From Paralichthys olivaceus (taxonomy: Eukaryota > Chordata > Actinopteri > Pleuronectiformes > Paralichthyidae), in assembly GCF_024713975.1 (NCBI RefSeq), contig NC_091114.1, forward strand, positions 11,628,001 through 11,692,000: 64,000 bases of DNA, read 5' to 3'. This document shows, in pieces, positions 1-14,527 of this stretch. A program made the translations under genes and the position numbers. Under the pieces are notes generated by a model that was not told the DNA's origin, ran no database searches, and saw nothing but the letters and a program-made list of their open reading frames with translations. Each line of letters starts with the position of its first letter. Within the stretch, counting starts at the first letter, position 1.

Positions 1-289
1 TGGGGGAAGCCTGATGTTCTCTGGTTTACCCCTGGATAGCCAGGCACGTACCGCAGCTCCCCGAGGGGTCCTCGTATATATTTTCTCAACATGGCACACA
101 AACACACTTTGCTTTCCTGCCATTACTTTGCTCAGAGCTATGGGGGTTTAGAAAAACTAATAGCTCACTAAAAATACTTGGAGCCTGGGCCGGGGCCTTT
201 TTCCTGCGTTGCTTCCATGTGTGCACGTGGGCCATTGAGGAAGGAAGAAACCAGCAGCTCTGGTTGTACGGGGGCTTCCTGCGCAACAT

Positions 290-296
290 TATAAAG
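290..296 (+). promoter_or_regulatory. Candidate TATA box upstream of bcl6b
   Basis: TATAAAG lies in a moderately GC-rich stretch. About 145 bases downstream is a good splice donor (gtgagt at 440), so a non-coding first exon of about 320-439 would fit. This is inferred from motif spacing only; there is no transcript evidence. Confidence 0.3.
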
Positions 297-780
297 AGTC
301 CCCTCCCTGCAGTCTCCCTTCTCAGTGTCGGCCAGAGCCAGTGGAGGCTGCTCCACGTCTTTGACTGTAGACTGAACGCTGAGGCGAAGGGGTTTGACGT
401 CCGCGTGGTGCACGTCAATTCTCGTCCCTGCTGGTCGGGGTGAGTTGGAAAACTGTTTTCTTTTTATATTTTTCATTGTTAGTCTGTTTGATAACTGCTT
501 GGGTTGGTTTTTAAGATGATTTTCTCTGTATTTGATTGATCCTGTATAGTTTGAAAAAGTGATCACTCTTTTTTTCAAATGAGGGTATCCACATATTTGA
601 ATTTAAATGTATATTTGATGTTAGAAATGGTTGAATATTTGCATTTTTTCATATTTAATATCTTGCTTGCTATCTGAAATTATCACTTTGCTGTTTGTCA
701 ACTCCACTGTTATCTATACTATTAATAACAGTAAGGATCAAGTGGATTAAGTTTGAATTTCCTTGTTTGTCCTCATGCAG

Positions 781-858
781 GTACGAGTAGGGAGCTGGTC
801 TCACCTAACAGATGTGTCTGGGACACTCCAGTCTATTTATTCTTTCATTTACACACAG
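781..858 (+). other. bcl6b: Possible non-coding 5' exon of bcl6b
   Basis: A pyrimidine-rich acceptor ending catgcag at 774-780 and a donor gtaggt at 859 delimit a 78-base segment just before the first coding exon. It has no conserved coding frame. It could be an optional 5' UTR exon or chance splice-like sites. Confidence 0.25.
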
Positions 859-958
859 GTAGGTTTTCATTTAGGGCCTCTGAATCCAGATTGTCACACA
901 TTCTTAAATCCCAAAGTTGCACTTTATATTTCCTTTATCTTCTAAATTTCAGACAAGC

Positions 959-4341
<3,383 letters not shown>

Positions 4342-6816
4342 GGAGGACGACCTGCGACCCGGAGGACGAGCAGAATAACAAATGAATACTCTAATTATTT
4401 TGTATTCTTTTTAAAAAGTGAGGTGATAATTTGTGAATTTCAATTTGGACCTTTAGATTGAATATGGATCAGGTTTGTAGAAAAAGATCAACATGTTGTT
4501 GGATGAGGTTTGGAGATAATATATGAGGAGTCCCAGGTGGCTTTTCATTTTAGATGATGGTGTTCAGAAGTGTTTTTGAAGGTTTGTGAAGGGAGAGAAA
4601 GAAGGAGAACGAGACAAGGAAAAGAAAGGAAGGATGTGTATACAGTGAAATATGAAGATGTGTGAGCATGTGAGTCTGAAAGATGGATAGAGCAAGTTAT
4701 TTGAAGGAGAAAGTGGTGCTGGGTTTTGGAGTAAATGAGAATCAAACATTGTTTGATGCATGAAGCACTTAATCAGTGTAGAGATATTGAAGTTTTTCTT
4801 CTTAAACGTGTATTTAACTCAGATTTATCTTTAGCTTGAGGCCTGGGGCCTGTGTGTTCTCTAAATATGCAGTTTCATCTGCTTTTACGGTCCCAGCAGG
4901 CAAAGGACTTCACTTTCTAATAGAGCATAGAAAGTAGAAAAATGAAATGATATATTGTTTTCTGAAATAATACATTTAAAAAAGATTGTAATGAATTGGA
5001 TGATTGATAATAATAATGTTAAATTTGTATGTGTATGGGTTCATTTGCTGGACAAAGACGGTTTCTCACAAGTTAAATTAAAATCGTTTTTTTTAACAGT
5101 TGGACTGTTGATGTTTTGTGTCTAATTTATTTAGATAGTAGATGTATAAATACTTACATACATACATGTGTAGATAATGTGAGGTTTTATTAGAATTAAG
5201 TGATTAAAAATGGGAAAGTTGTGTATGAATATAAAATGTCTCTCTCTCTCTGCAACACTTCCCTCCTCCAGCCTTTCTCCTCCCTGAACTTCCTTCCTCT
5301 CATTAACACGTTCTTTCTGCCCATGAATCACGTCTCGCCATTTTCTCCATTTTCTGTTGTGTGGAAACAATGAGGCAGAGGGCACCTGTTTCCTCCAGGG
5401 TCCTCACACCACCGGCCGAACAACACGCGTGTCGTGTTTTGGTGCCGGCGCTTCCTGAGGGTGAGTGTGGAGCGGGGCCACAGACTCCCGCTGAACTCTC
5501 CCACCCTCTGTCATCCATGGCTTCCTGCTCCCTGATGAGTTGTGGCTCGTGGGGACTCATTGTCTGCAGACGGGACTTTCCAACCCTCATCCCTCACTAA
5601 AACAAAAAGCTGTGAAAGCAGTGACATGTAGTTTCTTTCCCTTTCATGAATCTGAGGCCTTGAGGGGGTCTCCCCTCAAATCTGTTCACAGAGGTCAAAG
5701 TTTGTCAGAAAACTGAAATTAAACGTGTACGTGTATGTGTACACCTTACTTTGTGAGGATGACTGAAGAACTTATGACAATTTTACCAAAAAAGCATATT
5801 TCTTTTCCTGTGGGCTCATGAAAGAAGAAGGCGGTGCACAATCTCCATGCAGCCGACATTTTGGATTTTGCTGCCTCCCTCTAGTGTCAGTCTCCTGAAC
5901 ACGTTTTGGGTGTGCGTCTGTTGTTTTCCTTTCTCTTCTGCTTCCCCAACAAGTAATTCAAGTATTTCTTGTCATAAAAAAGCAAAACTTTGTTTGGTTT
6001 GGACGCTGAAAATAAATGTTTGTAATTTTAGATAGAGAGTGGAGGCGTGTTGATCTTAATCTTGTTATCTGAATTGTAAAAATGTTAATAACACGGCTGT
6101 TCTCAAATCGTGGACCTTACCACTGTGAATATATGCTTCTCAGTGTTTTATATGTACATCACCTTGTAGGAGAAATCACAATAAGGCCGATATGTGAGAC
6201 GCAAAAATTCAAACTCCTGCGTTTAGTTATTCGAAACTAGTTAAAGACTAAGATAAATGCCAGAGCCAGGTGGGATGTGTGGGAAATGATTTATTTCATC
6301 ATTAGACAAATACACTTGATTCACTCAATAGTAATTATTACATATTCAAAAATCAGACATCAGGCGTCAAATTAATAGAATAGAGATTATTTTATACACA
6401 TAATACAGATGAGAAAGATGTCGTCCAACTGACTCATTTTAATAATTTTGATAATAATACAATCACAATAGCAATAATCCAGATTAAACTGGAAACACGT
6501 ATGAGTTTGTTTTTAATCTTTAAGGAGGGAATGCACACAAAATAATCAATAAACTATATTATTGGTATTTGAAGGCTAATGCTAAGATTAAATGAAAAAT
6601 TGTGTAGAAACCTGCTTTGGTGTAAGTTTCCGTGCTTGAGTAATTATGATCATCACCCTCTGATATATTATGAAACATCATTATCTCTCATGTCCAGACT
6701 TCAGGGGGGGGGGGGGGGGTCATGGGTCATGTCCAGTGGGCGCGTGCCCGTGGATCCCTTGCACGCGGCTCTGCCTCGTTGAACCATTGTTCACGATCAC
6801 AGCTGGAGACCGAAGC
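4342..6816. other. bcl6b 3' UTR and intergenic DNA
   Basis: AT-rich sequence with no credible coding exon. The nearest clear poly(A) hexamer on the + strand is AATAAA at 6011-6016, which would give a bcl6b 3' UTR of about 1.7 kb. A run of 16 G occurs at 6704-6719, just before the GC-richer area that starts slc16a13. Short open frames on either strand show no protein-like composition. Confidence 0.6.
6011..6016 (+). terminator. bcl6b: Candidate poly(A) signal of bcl6b
   Basis: AATAAA followed by GT-rich sequence (tgtttgtaa, then gaggcgtgttg). It is the first canonical hexamer on the + strand that I see after the stop codon. Confidence 0.4.
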
Positions 6817-6853
6817 ATGAGCCGCTGCGGAGACAGACGAGCTCCGGGAGACG
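6817..6853 (+). CDS. slc16a13: Possible in-frame first coding exon of slc16a13
   Basis: ATG at 6817 opens 12 codons plus one base (MSRCGDRRAPGD) before a strong donor gtgagt at 6854. Joining to the acceptor at 8839-8840 gives GAC then the ATG at 8843, so the frame runs on and the protein would have 475 aa. The context is GC-rich and promoter-like. The 8843 ATG alone also gives a normal-looking N-terminus, so which start is used is open. Confidence 0.5.
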
Positions 6854-7130
6854 GTGAGTAAATCAAACACCCTCCGTGAAGTTGGCGTGTCCACGTTGTT
6901 CAGACTTTAACTCAACTTTAGCGGGATCACGTGGGAGAGGTTTCACCTCCGTCACGAGTTCACGTCGCACAGTTCGGTGTTTCCACAGCTGCGAACATTT
7001 CGCGGTTCATAGAAGACATCATCAGACACGCGGGCGTGATGATGAACGCGTCATCGCAACGTGCGTGTAGATAATTAAGAGAGTTGTGTTTGTGTGTTTT
7101 TTTCTGCTCCAGCTGCGGGTGACAGTCAGT

Positions 7131-7140
7131 GCGCATGCGC
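7131..7140. promoter_or_regulatory. NRF1-type palindrome, possible alternative slc16a13 promoter
   Basis: GCGCATGCGC is an exact match to the NRF1 core. It lies in a CpG-containing patch (about 6890-7230) downstream of the first exon. A plausible donor (cagcag followed by gtcagt at about 7226) would allow a second non-coding first exon. This is motif-based inference. Confidence 0.35.
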
Positions 7141-7229
7141 CCTGCAGAGTCATGTGCTTTTTCCAGTGCGCGTTCACGACCGTGCACCTGCTTGACTGAC
7201 GCGGATGAAGCAGCGTCATCAGCAGGTCA

Positions 7230-8640
7230 GTGTGTTTCAGTCTCATGGGAATGTATAATAATTCATAAATATGATTATTGTTATTATACATGTTATTTAT
7301 TCATATTCATCATTTGAAACTCAACATGGAGTAAACGTGCAAAAAGTTTAATTTTTGAATTTAGCTGAAATATATACAACACAATAAAAATCACCAGAAC
7401 AAATAAAAACACAATCATATACGATAAATAAAAAATAACACCATAAGCTTGACCTCTCCGTACAATAAAATCAAACTAGAAAAGGGATAAAAGTAAGTTT
7501 TACGTTTTTATTTAAAGGAAGTTACTAAATGTTAGATATAATGTACAAATATTTGCCTAAACAAAGTGAAGCACGTCACGTGATCATAATGTACAGCCCT
7601 CTACTGTCGTACATTAGTTTCACTGAGGTTAGTGATACTCCTGCTCCTCTGCTTTAACAGACTGGTTGTAAATCCTGCAGCTCTTTATAGATATAAAGAA
7701 ATACAACATCAAGACACACAAACAAATGGTGAACACTGACTGCACATTTCACTGTAATTCCTGTAGCAGTAAAGTTTATGATATGAGAATCAGGTCACTG
7801 TTCCACGTGTTGCCTCAGTTTAGTTTAGTTTCAACTCGCTACTCAAACAGAAGCTTGAATAATTTTGAATGACTGTGTCATTTACAAAATAATACAAATT
7901 AAAATGTGGCCGTCAAATAACTGGTTTATATAAACAAAGTATGAGAACAAAGCACATTCCAGTAACAGTTTTTTCACATGAAAAAGGGAGAGGCAGTTTT
8001 CAGGAAATCATTCAGAAGCAGCTGACTGTTGAAAAATATGTTTTACTTAAAAATGAAACTAAACTTTTAAATATTTTCAAGTAAAAATATTTTCTGTGTA
8101 ATTCTGTAAAATGAAATCGTCTGATTGTAAATTATATTTCTGGAGATGTTGGTGGAGGTTGTCTTTGCATAATTATAAAACTTTGCCGCAAAAATGAACT
8201 TTTGAGAAGAGAAACAAAAAAATTGCGCAAGTTACTTTGTAAATGATTCATAAACTAACTTGTGTCAACCTTGTTTCTTTACCTTCAGAAGTTAAACATG
8301 CTGAACTCGACCAACTTGTTTTTCTTGGAATCAAAATACAATGACCTGGATCACTGACAATCTTCACGCGTAGCTCATGTAGTAACTGTATTGGTTGCAA
8401 GTAGGGCAACAGTTTACAAATTGTCTTATTGCTGCTTTAAATAATTATTAATATACATTTGACACCCGCAAAAGAACAGTGGAAAACGACAACAACAAGA
8501 AAACAAGTGAAATTCCAACAAATATTAAAAACAGATTGGATTTTTGAACGTGGGAACTTTTCATAGTCGATCCCTGAACACTGGTCAGAGTTCACCTCTC
8601 ACCTACAGTGTATCTCCCTCTCAGATAAAGACCCACTTGT
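7230..8640. other. slc16a13 first intron, AT-rich
   Basis: AT-rich sequence between the candidate first exons and the first certain coding exon. I see no coding exon, RNA gene or clear repeat in it. Confidence 0.5.
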
Positions 8641-8842
8641 TAATTAACCTAGTGACACTTAAAAGGCACAACCAGGGATTTTATTGGCCTGTGGGGTGTT
8701 AATGATTATTGATCTGTTGACAGCCACAGAGAGGATCACACACTCACTCTGCACACCAGAAGGAGAAGGAGGGTTTTTTCTCCCCGTCCTTGTTGCTTCC
8801 CTGCTCTTCTGCCTTCTGTTCACTTTTACTTCATCTTCAGAC

Positions 8843-11800
8843 ATGACCAGCAACGAGCCCAAAGCAAAGAAGAGCGGCGGCGCTGAAGCTGCCGAGGATG
8901 GAGACTGGAGCTGGCCACTGGTCGCCGCTCTGTTCGTCAGCACGAGCCTCGTGTTCGGCCTGATGCGCAGCCTGGGCGTCTTCTTCGTGGAGTTCGTCCA
9001 GTACTTTGAGACGAGCGCTCAGGCCATCTCCTGGATCTCCTCCACAGGCCTGGCAGCGCAGCAGTTCTTCAGTGAGTCCCTCATGCACGTGTCTGCAGCT
9101 ACTTGTTATTATTAATTTCTTCATTGTCTATCATTTTCACAGTAACTCTAATCACATAGAGAAAAATGCATATGCTGTATTATTTGTTTTGTTTGACTAA
9201 CAGATCTCAACTCAGATACTCAAGTTGATTTAACACAAATAAAAGCTTTGAATCCAATGACTTTAAATTGTTTAAAATATTAAAGTGGTACAAGCTTTAT
9301 TCTCTACGCGGCTACTTCACCTTTTCCTTAATTATGGGGAAGATAGAATAACTGTGATATTCCTTAGTATCTGTGATACTTTACATAGATATCATCTCCT
9401 ATCACATCTTTTTATATCTGATGGTATCTTTTTGTATCGTATCTTGTCTTATGTTATCTTTTCATATCGTATTGTATCTTATATCTTTCAGTATCATATC
9501 ATAGGTCTTAATAATAATTGATAATAGTCTTAAAAAGTCTCAAATTTAACTTCTGCAGAAACGTTGGTTGAATATTGTCTGTATTATTTTTTATAAGTTA
9601 AGAATGACATAAGAAGAAGATTGTTTCATTGCAGTTTTCTTGTGACTCCTGTATGTGTTTGCTTCAGGTCCTCTGGGTGCAGCTCTGTGTAACGCCTATG
9701 ATACCCGGCTGGTGGTGATGACGGGCGGCTTCCTCGCAGGACTCGGCTTCATACTTGCCTCTCAAGCCACGTGCCTGTTTCATCTGTACCTCACTATGGG
9801 TCTCATTTCAGGTGATATCTTACTATAAGTAACCAAATACTTCAGTTCCTCTTCCTGTGGGAATAGAAAGCACCCCCTGTTTACTTTTCTGTTTAGTGAA
9901 GTTAACTTTTTAACCTGTTAACTGCAGCTAATCACCCCTCCCCTACCCTCCCCCTCTCCTCCAGGTTTTGGCTGGGGGCTGGTCTTCACTCCCATGGTTG
10001 CCACCGTCGTGGCTAACATCACGCGACGCCGCACCCTGGCGTTGGGACTGGGGTTCTCCAGCATCGGCATCGTCTCCTTCATTTTCAACCCGCTCTTCCA
10101 GTTTCTGGTGGAGACGTACGCCTGGCGAGGGGCCTTGCTGATTCTGGGGGGCCTCAGCCTCAACATAGTGGCCTGCGGGGCCCTGATCCGTCCGAAACGA
10201 CGCTCCAAAGCTCCAGAGAAGGTGGGACGACACTCTACTGTCTCCAATTTTTCAATCTTGGAGATACTCAGCAAGAAAATTGATTATTAAACCTGTAAAT
10301 GATTTCAATGGGAGGATTCTACTGGGTGTAGTATAAAGTAAAAGTGCTGACTCGTCTAAATTATAACACATTTTCTCATTGTCCTTCAGTGGTTTCATAG
10401 TTTGGTGTCATATCATTGATTCACTGCTCATTTCTGAACGTTTATCAGAAATCAAATCAGTTTGATGGTGTATTTTCAAAGGCTTGTTTCAGTGTGAGGA
10501 AAACTAACATCAGCCTCAAGTTAAAACAGCAACACGGAACATCAACTTCTGCTTTAATTACTTTTAAACCAATGAACATCATTTTACAATCAGCTCCAGA
10601 TAGTAGCTTCTAATGTGAACTTGTCAAATGTTACTTTTGTCACTTTTAAACTGTTTGTCTATCTCTCACGTCACCTGCATTTCACCTCCTCATCGGTCCA
10701 AGAACAATCCTGTGTCTTATTTTGTTGTTTATCTTTCGTATTGTTTTCTATCGAGCAACCGGCTGCATAGTGGACAATCTACTTCCTGTTCACACCCTCA
10801 CACACATGTCTAGTGTGCGGTTCTGTGGTAATGTGATAATGTGTTTTCAGGTGTGTTGGTATGAACAGGGATTATCACTGATCCGGAGTTAAAACGCTCG
10901 GGTGGACGGAGATCTTTTAAGTGTTTAAACATCAGTGTGGATCTTGCCTAAGAAGGTTTTATAGTTTCATCATGAACAGACAAAAGTTCATCATTTCCCT
11001 TCTTGTCCGTTCTCAAGGTGGATTCGGAGAAAAAGTCATCTTGTGCTTCGATGCTTCGACGCCTCTCCTCCTACCTGGAGCTGTCGCTGCTCATGGAGAG
11101 GCCTTACCTCACCTACACCTTGGCCGTCACTTTGCTTAACGTCGGCTACTTCGTTCCATATTTCCACTTGGTGGCTCACAGCCGCCAAGTCGGCTTCTCG
11201 GAGTACCAATCTGCTTTTGTCATGTCGGCGGCCGGAGCCTCAGACATTCTGGGCCGCGTGGCGTCGGGCTGGTTCTCTGACCTGGGACACTTCCGGCTGC
11301 TCCACTTACTGACTCTGTGGACGGCGCTGGCTGGAGTGTTCATCATGCTGCTGCCCGTCAGCTCCTTGTCCGGTTCTTACACCGCGCTGATGGCGATCAG
11401 CCTCCTCTACGGGTTCTGCTCCGGGTCTTTGACCTCGTTGGTTTTCGCGGTGGTGCCCATGATTGTGGGCGTGGAGCGCGTGATGGGGGCCCTCGGGCTG
11501 CTGCAGCTCATCGAAAGCGGAGCCGGGCTGCTGGGGACTCCTCTGTCAGGTAGGAGAGCAGACTGAGATAGAGGAGTTTTATTTACTGTGGAGAAAGTCA
11601 GAGCTGAGTGTGTGTTATCTAAAGTGACCTCAAACACAAGTGAACATACTGAAGCTTAAAGTAGTCAAACATTAACTGGAGCAGTGAGGGTCAGTTACTG
11701 GACAGATTTCCACAAAACTAGTGAAGGGATGTCGTATGGGTCAAGGCAGAACACATAAAAGTTTGGTGCGCATCCAGATAAGGAGACTATCTAACATTAA

Positions 11801-12198
11801 CTAACATTTATCAAAATCACATGAATAAGTAGTCACAATTGTTAGTTATCATATGATTAACATGCTCTTTATTTGTGTTCTTGGTAGTTGTAACGTGTTT
11901 TTAGGTTTTTCTTACACTTTATGCTCTTTTTTTAATGTTGTATTTGACGTTTTCATTTCTCGTGTCTCTAGGTTTCCTGAAGGATGTCACAGGCACCTAC
12001 ACCGCCTCTTTCCTGGTCACGGGCGGTTTCGTCGTTCTCGGCACTTTGACCATGAGCACTCTTCCTCACTTCTTCTCCCGCACAGATCCGCCGGCTCCTC
12101 GCAGACGCTCACACGATAAAAAAGATAAGAGTTTACATTTAGAGCTAGAACAGATCAATAGTTCACCTCCTGACACGAAGGAGGTCAATGATCTGTGA
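8843..12198 (+). CDS. slc16a13: Monocarboxylate transporter 13-like (SLC16 family, MFS)
   Basis: Coding exons: 8843-9071 (exon from 8841), 9668-9811, 9965-10221, 11018-11549, 11972-12198 (TGA 12196-12198), 462 aa with frame kept throughout. The protein is a polytopic major-facilitator carrier: TM1 follows [13 protein letters not shown], then [31 protein letters not shown], a long charged loop ([19 protein letters not shown]), [23 protein letters not shown] and a short polar C-tail. SLC16 proteins sit in membranes; some move monocarboxylates with protons, and the substrate of MCT13 is not settled. SLC16A11 is the main alternative; the [11 protein letters not shown] and [11 protein letters not shown] blocks favour SLC16A13. 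The SLC16 signature (D/E)G(G/S)(W/F)(G/A)W reads DGDWSW here. An exon at 6817-6853 could add 13 residues in frame. Confidence 0.88.
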
Positions 12199-14527
12199 GG
12201 ATAAACCTCAAGACTGTGCAAGGAAAGGGTTCAAGGGTCATGTTAACAGTTTTCAGAGCATTCTGTACGACACTGGCGCACACATTGCTGAACGGCTGTA
12301 TGTTTGTGTTATACCTCAGAGATTCAGACCCACAGTGGAGCTCAGTGTGAGAGGACAGCAGATTGGGACCAAAGAGTTTCTCTCTGTCACACATCCTAAC
12401 CTCAGTTCAGACCACAACCTGTGATCCAAAGGACATATCTCATTGATAACATACAGATCATTGACTGTATAAAAAGATGTAGCAGCGCATCTCCACTTCC
12501 TCCAGAAATGAAGCTTAGAATATCCCTGGATACGGGGATACGCAGCAGTGATCGTGGGAATGCGTCTGTGGTCGCAAGGTCTCATGGATGCATGTGCTCG
12601 ACCAATCATGGGTCGGGGCCACACTAGCAGCGCTTGATGGCTGCGTTTCAGGTTTCAGGTATGACTACTGTGTTTGCTCGAACAAAAGTACTCAACTAAA
12701 TGGACCATGGTATGAAGCTGTGCATTGAAACAAATGAAGTGGATTTGCATGAAAGATAGGAACTGTGAATGAAAACACAATCTGACTGTTAATGATTTTT
12801 ACACTTGCCATTGAGTTAGCACGTGAGATGGAACTGTTTTATGTTTTTTGGTGGTTCTCTGTGTTGGAAAAAGTTATATAGTTTATGTTGCACTTACATA
12901 GTTAATTATTAACCTTCACACGCCTCTTTTCAACGACCGTATATATGTTATTTTAACGGCGCACTCGTGACATAAGCCCCATTGTGTTTGAAGAGAAATG
13001 TGGAGGATTATTTACTCCATGGGTTAAAGCAGAACCATTCGTCGGTTTCTCTTTACAAACTGTTGCAGCGGCACCGTTTGCCCTCTCAGCCTCAGGGACT
13101 TCTCTTTCCACCAGTGCATTAAAGCACTGGGCAGGAAAACAAGACTGTGATTCCTCAAGTGCAATTTTTAATGATACATGAATGTGTATAAGCACTTTGA
13201 ACCGTTGTAAACCTGTGTTAACCAGAGAGCTTGGCCTTTAGAGCAGCTGAATGAACACGGCCGGGTCATCGTGACCTGCTGGTTACTGACATCATGATTT
13301 CAGAATCCTCGCAGTGCAAATAGAGTTTGAGCCACTGTGAGACCTCATCCGACTGGCAGCTACTCAACAATGAAGCTTCAGTAATAACATCGAAGTGAAT
13401 ATTTGTCCTGGAAGTGATTCTAAGCTGTTATTCTCTGACTCTGTGCAGTCACTCATATATGTTAAAGTTCAATCTTTATTAAAAAATATGGTATTTTTAT
13501 CATTTTAATGTGTTTCTGTGTTTTTAGTTTCTCAGTTTCTAACATTCTGCTTCAACTTTTTGCCAAGAGGCTCCATTCCAAAATAACAGCTCCCTCTGCT
13601 GGAGCTTTGTTCACTCGACATCAAAACATAGGAATGAGTGTCACTCAAAACATGAAACGATAAACTTTTATTTATTATTATTTATTCATTGACTCCACCA
13701 ATGCTGTTGGTGGTTATGTTCTCACCCCTCTCCCTTTGTACTCATGAAGTTTTGGTGTGGATCCAGGTTTTTTGCGAGACTTCCAACATTTTCTTTATTT
13801 GTCAAAGAACAACTAGTGGATTGAAATTTAAAAAAAAATCACCTTAAGAGGACTGATATTATAAGTGTGTGTAATTGAGTGCAGCTTAATTGAATTTAAG
13901 GGGACTGTTGGTGGTGGTGGCTCTGAAATTTAAAAAAGCATTTAAACATACTTAAAAGTAAGATTCATTTTATTTGATGATACAAATCTCAAGTACCTCA
14001 CGTGGTTTTCACAAAATGAACAGTGTCTAAAAATCTTTCAAATGTAAAAATGGTCATACATTATTATTCAGTGGATGATAAAAATTCACCTTCTTCACTT
14101 CTCATGTAAAAAGTTGAGGGGAAATGGAGGAGGAACACAAAACAGATGTTTTTAGTTAAAAAAAAAAAAAAAAACCCAATAGGTTTACTGGATTTAATTA
14201 GGAAATCTTGGCAGAGTGATGGCGTCACCCTCTGTTGGACATGAAGACACCTCATGCTGCTCTCATAAAGCTGCTCCGGCGTTTCCACTCCAACGCAATT
14301 GTTCTGCTCTTACGTGCTCGCACAAAGAATTCACTGTTCGGAGCGTGTGCCCCTCTGAAGTCAACACCAGCTGAGCTATGACTGAACATGTGGATCGCAG
14401 CCAGGGAAAGTGAGTGTGTATCTGTGTGTGTGTGGATTTGAGTTGGGCAGGTTTGTCTGTACGTGAGGCGGCAGTGTGAACTGTGGCGTTGCACACGGGA
14501 GGGTGAGGAGGCCGGGGCAGCAGCTGG
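12199..14527. other. Convergent 3' region between slc16a13 and acap1
   Basis: The stretch contains the 3' UTRs of the two convergent genes. ATTAAA on + (13478-13483) overlaps AATAAA on - (13475-13480), and further - strand AATAAA hexamers lie at 13667-13686. About 12450-12660 (gactgtataaaaag, then CpG-rich) resembles a degenerate interspersed element. No coding exon is visible. Confidence 0.55.
13475..13483. terminator. Overlapping convergent poly(A) hexamers
   Basis: On the + strand tttattaaa contains ATTAAA for slc16a13. The same bases read AATAAA on the - strand for acap1. The - strand also has AATAAA copies at 13667-13672, 13671-13676 and 13681-13686, nearer the acap1 stop. Confidence 0.35.

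Noticed and set aside
8702-8842. In-frame upstream ATG giving a hydrophobic leader ahead of the slc16a13 start
   Set aside because: The hydrophobic residues are the translation of the pyrimidine tract and acceptor of exon 2. SLC16 proteins have no signal peptide.
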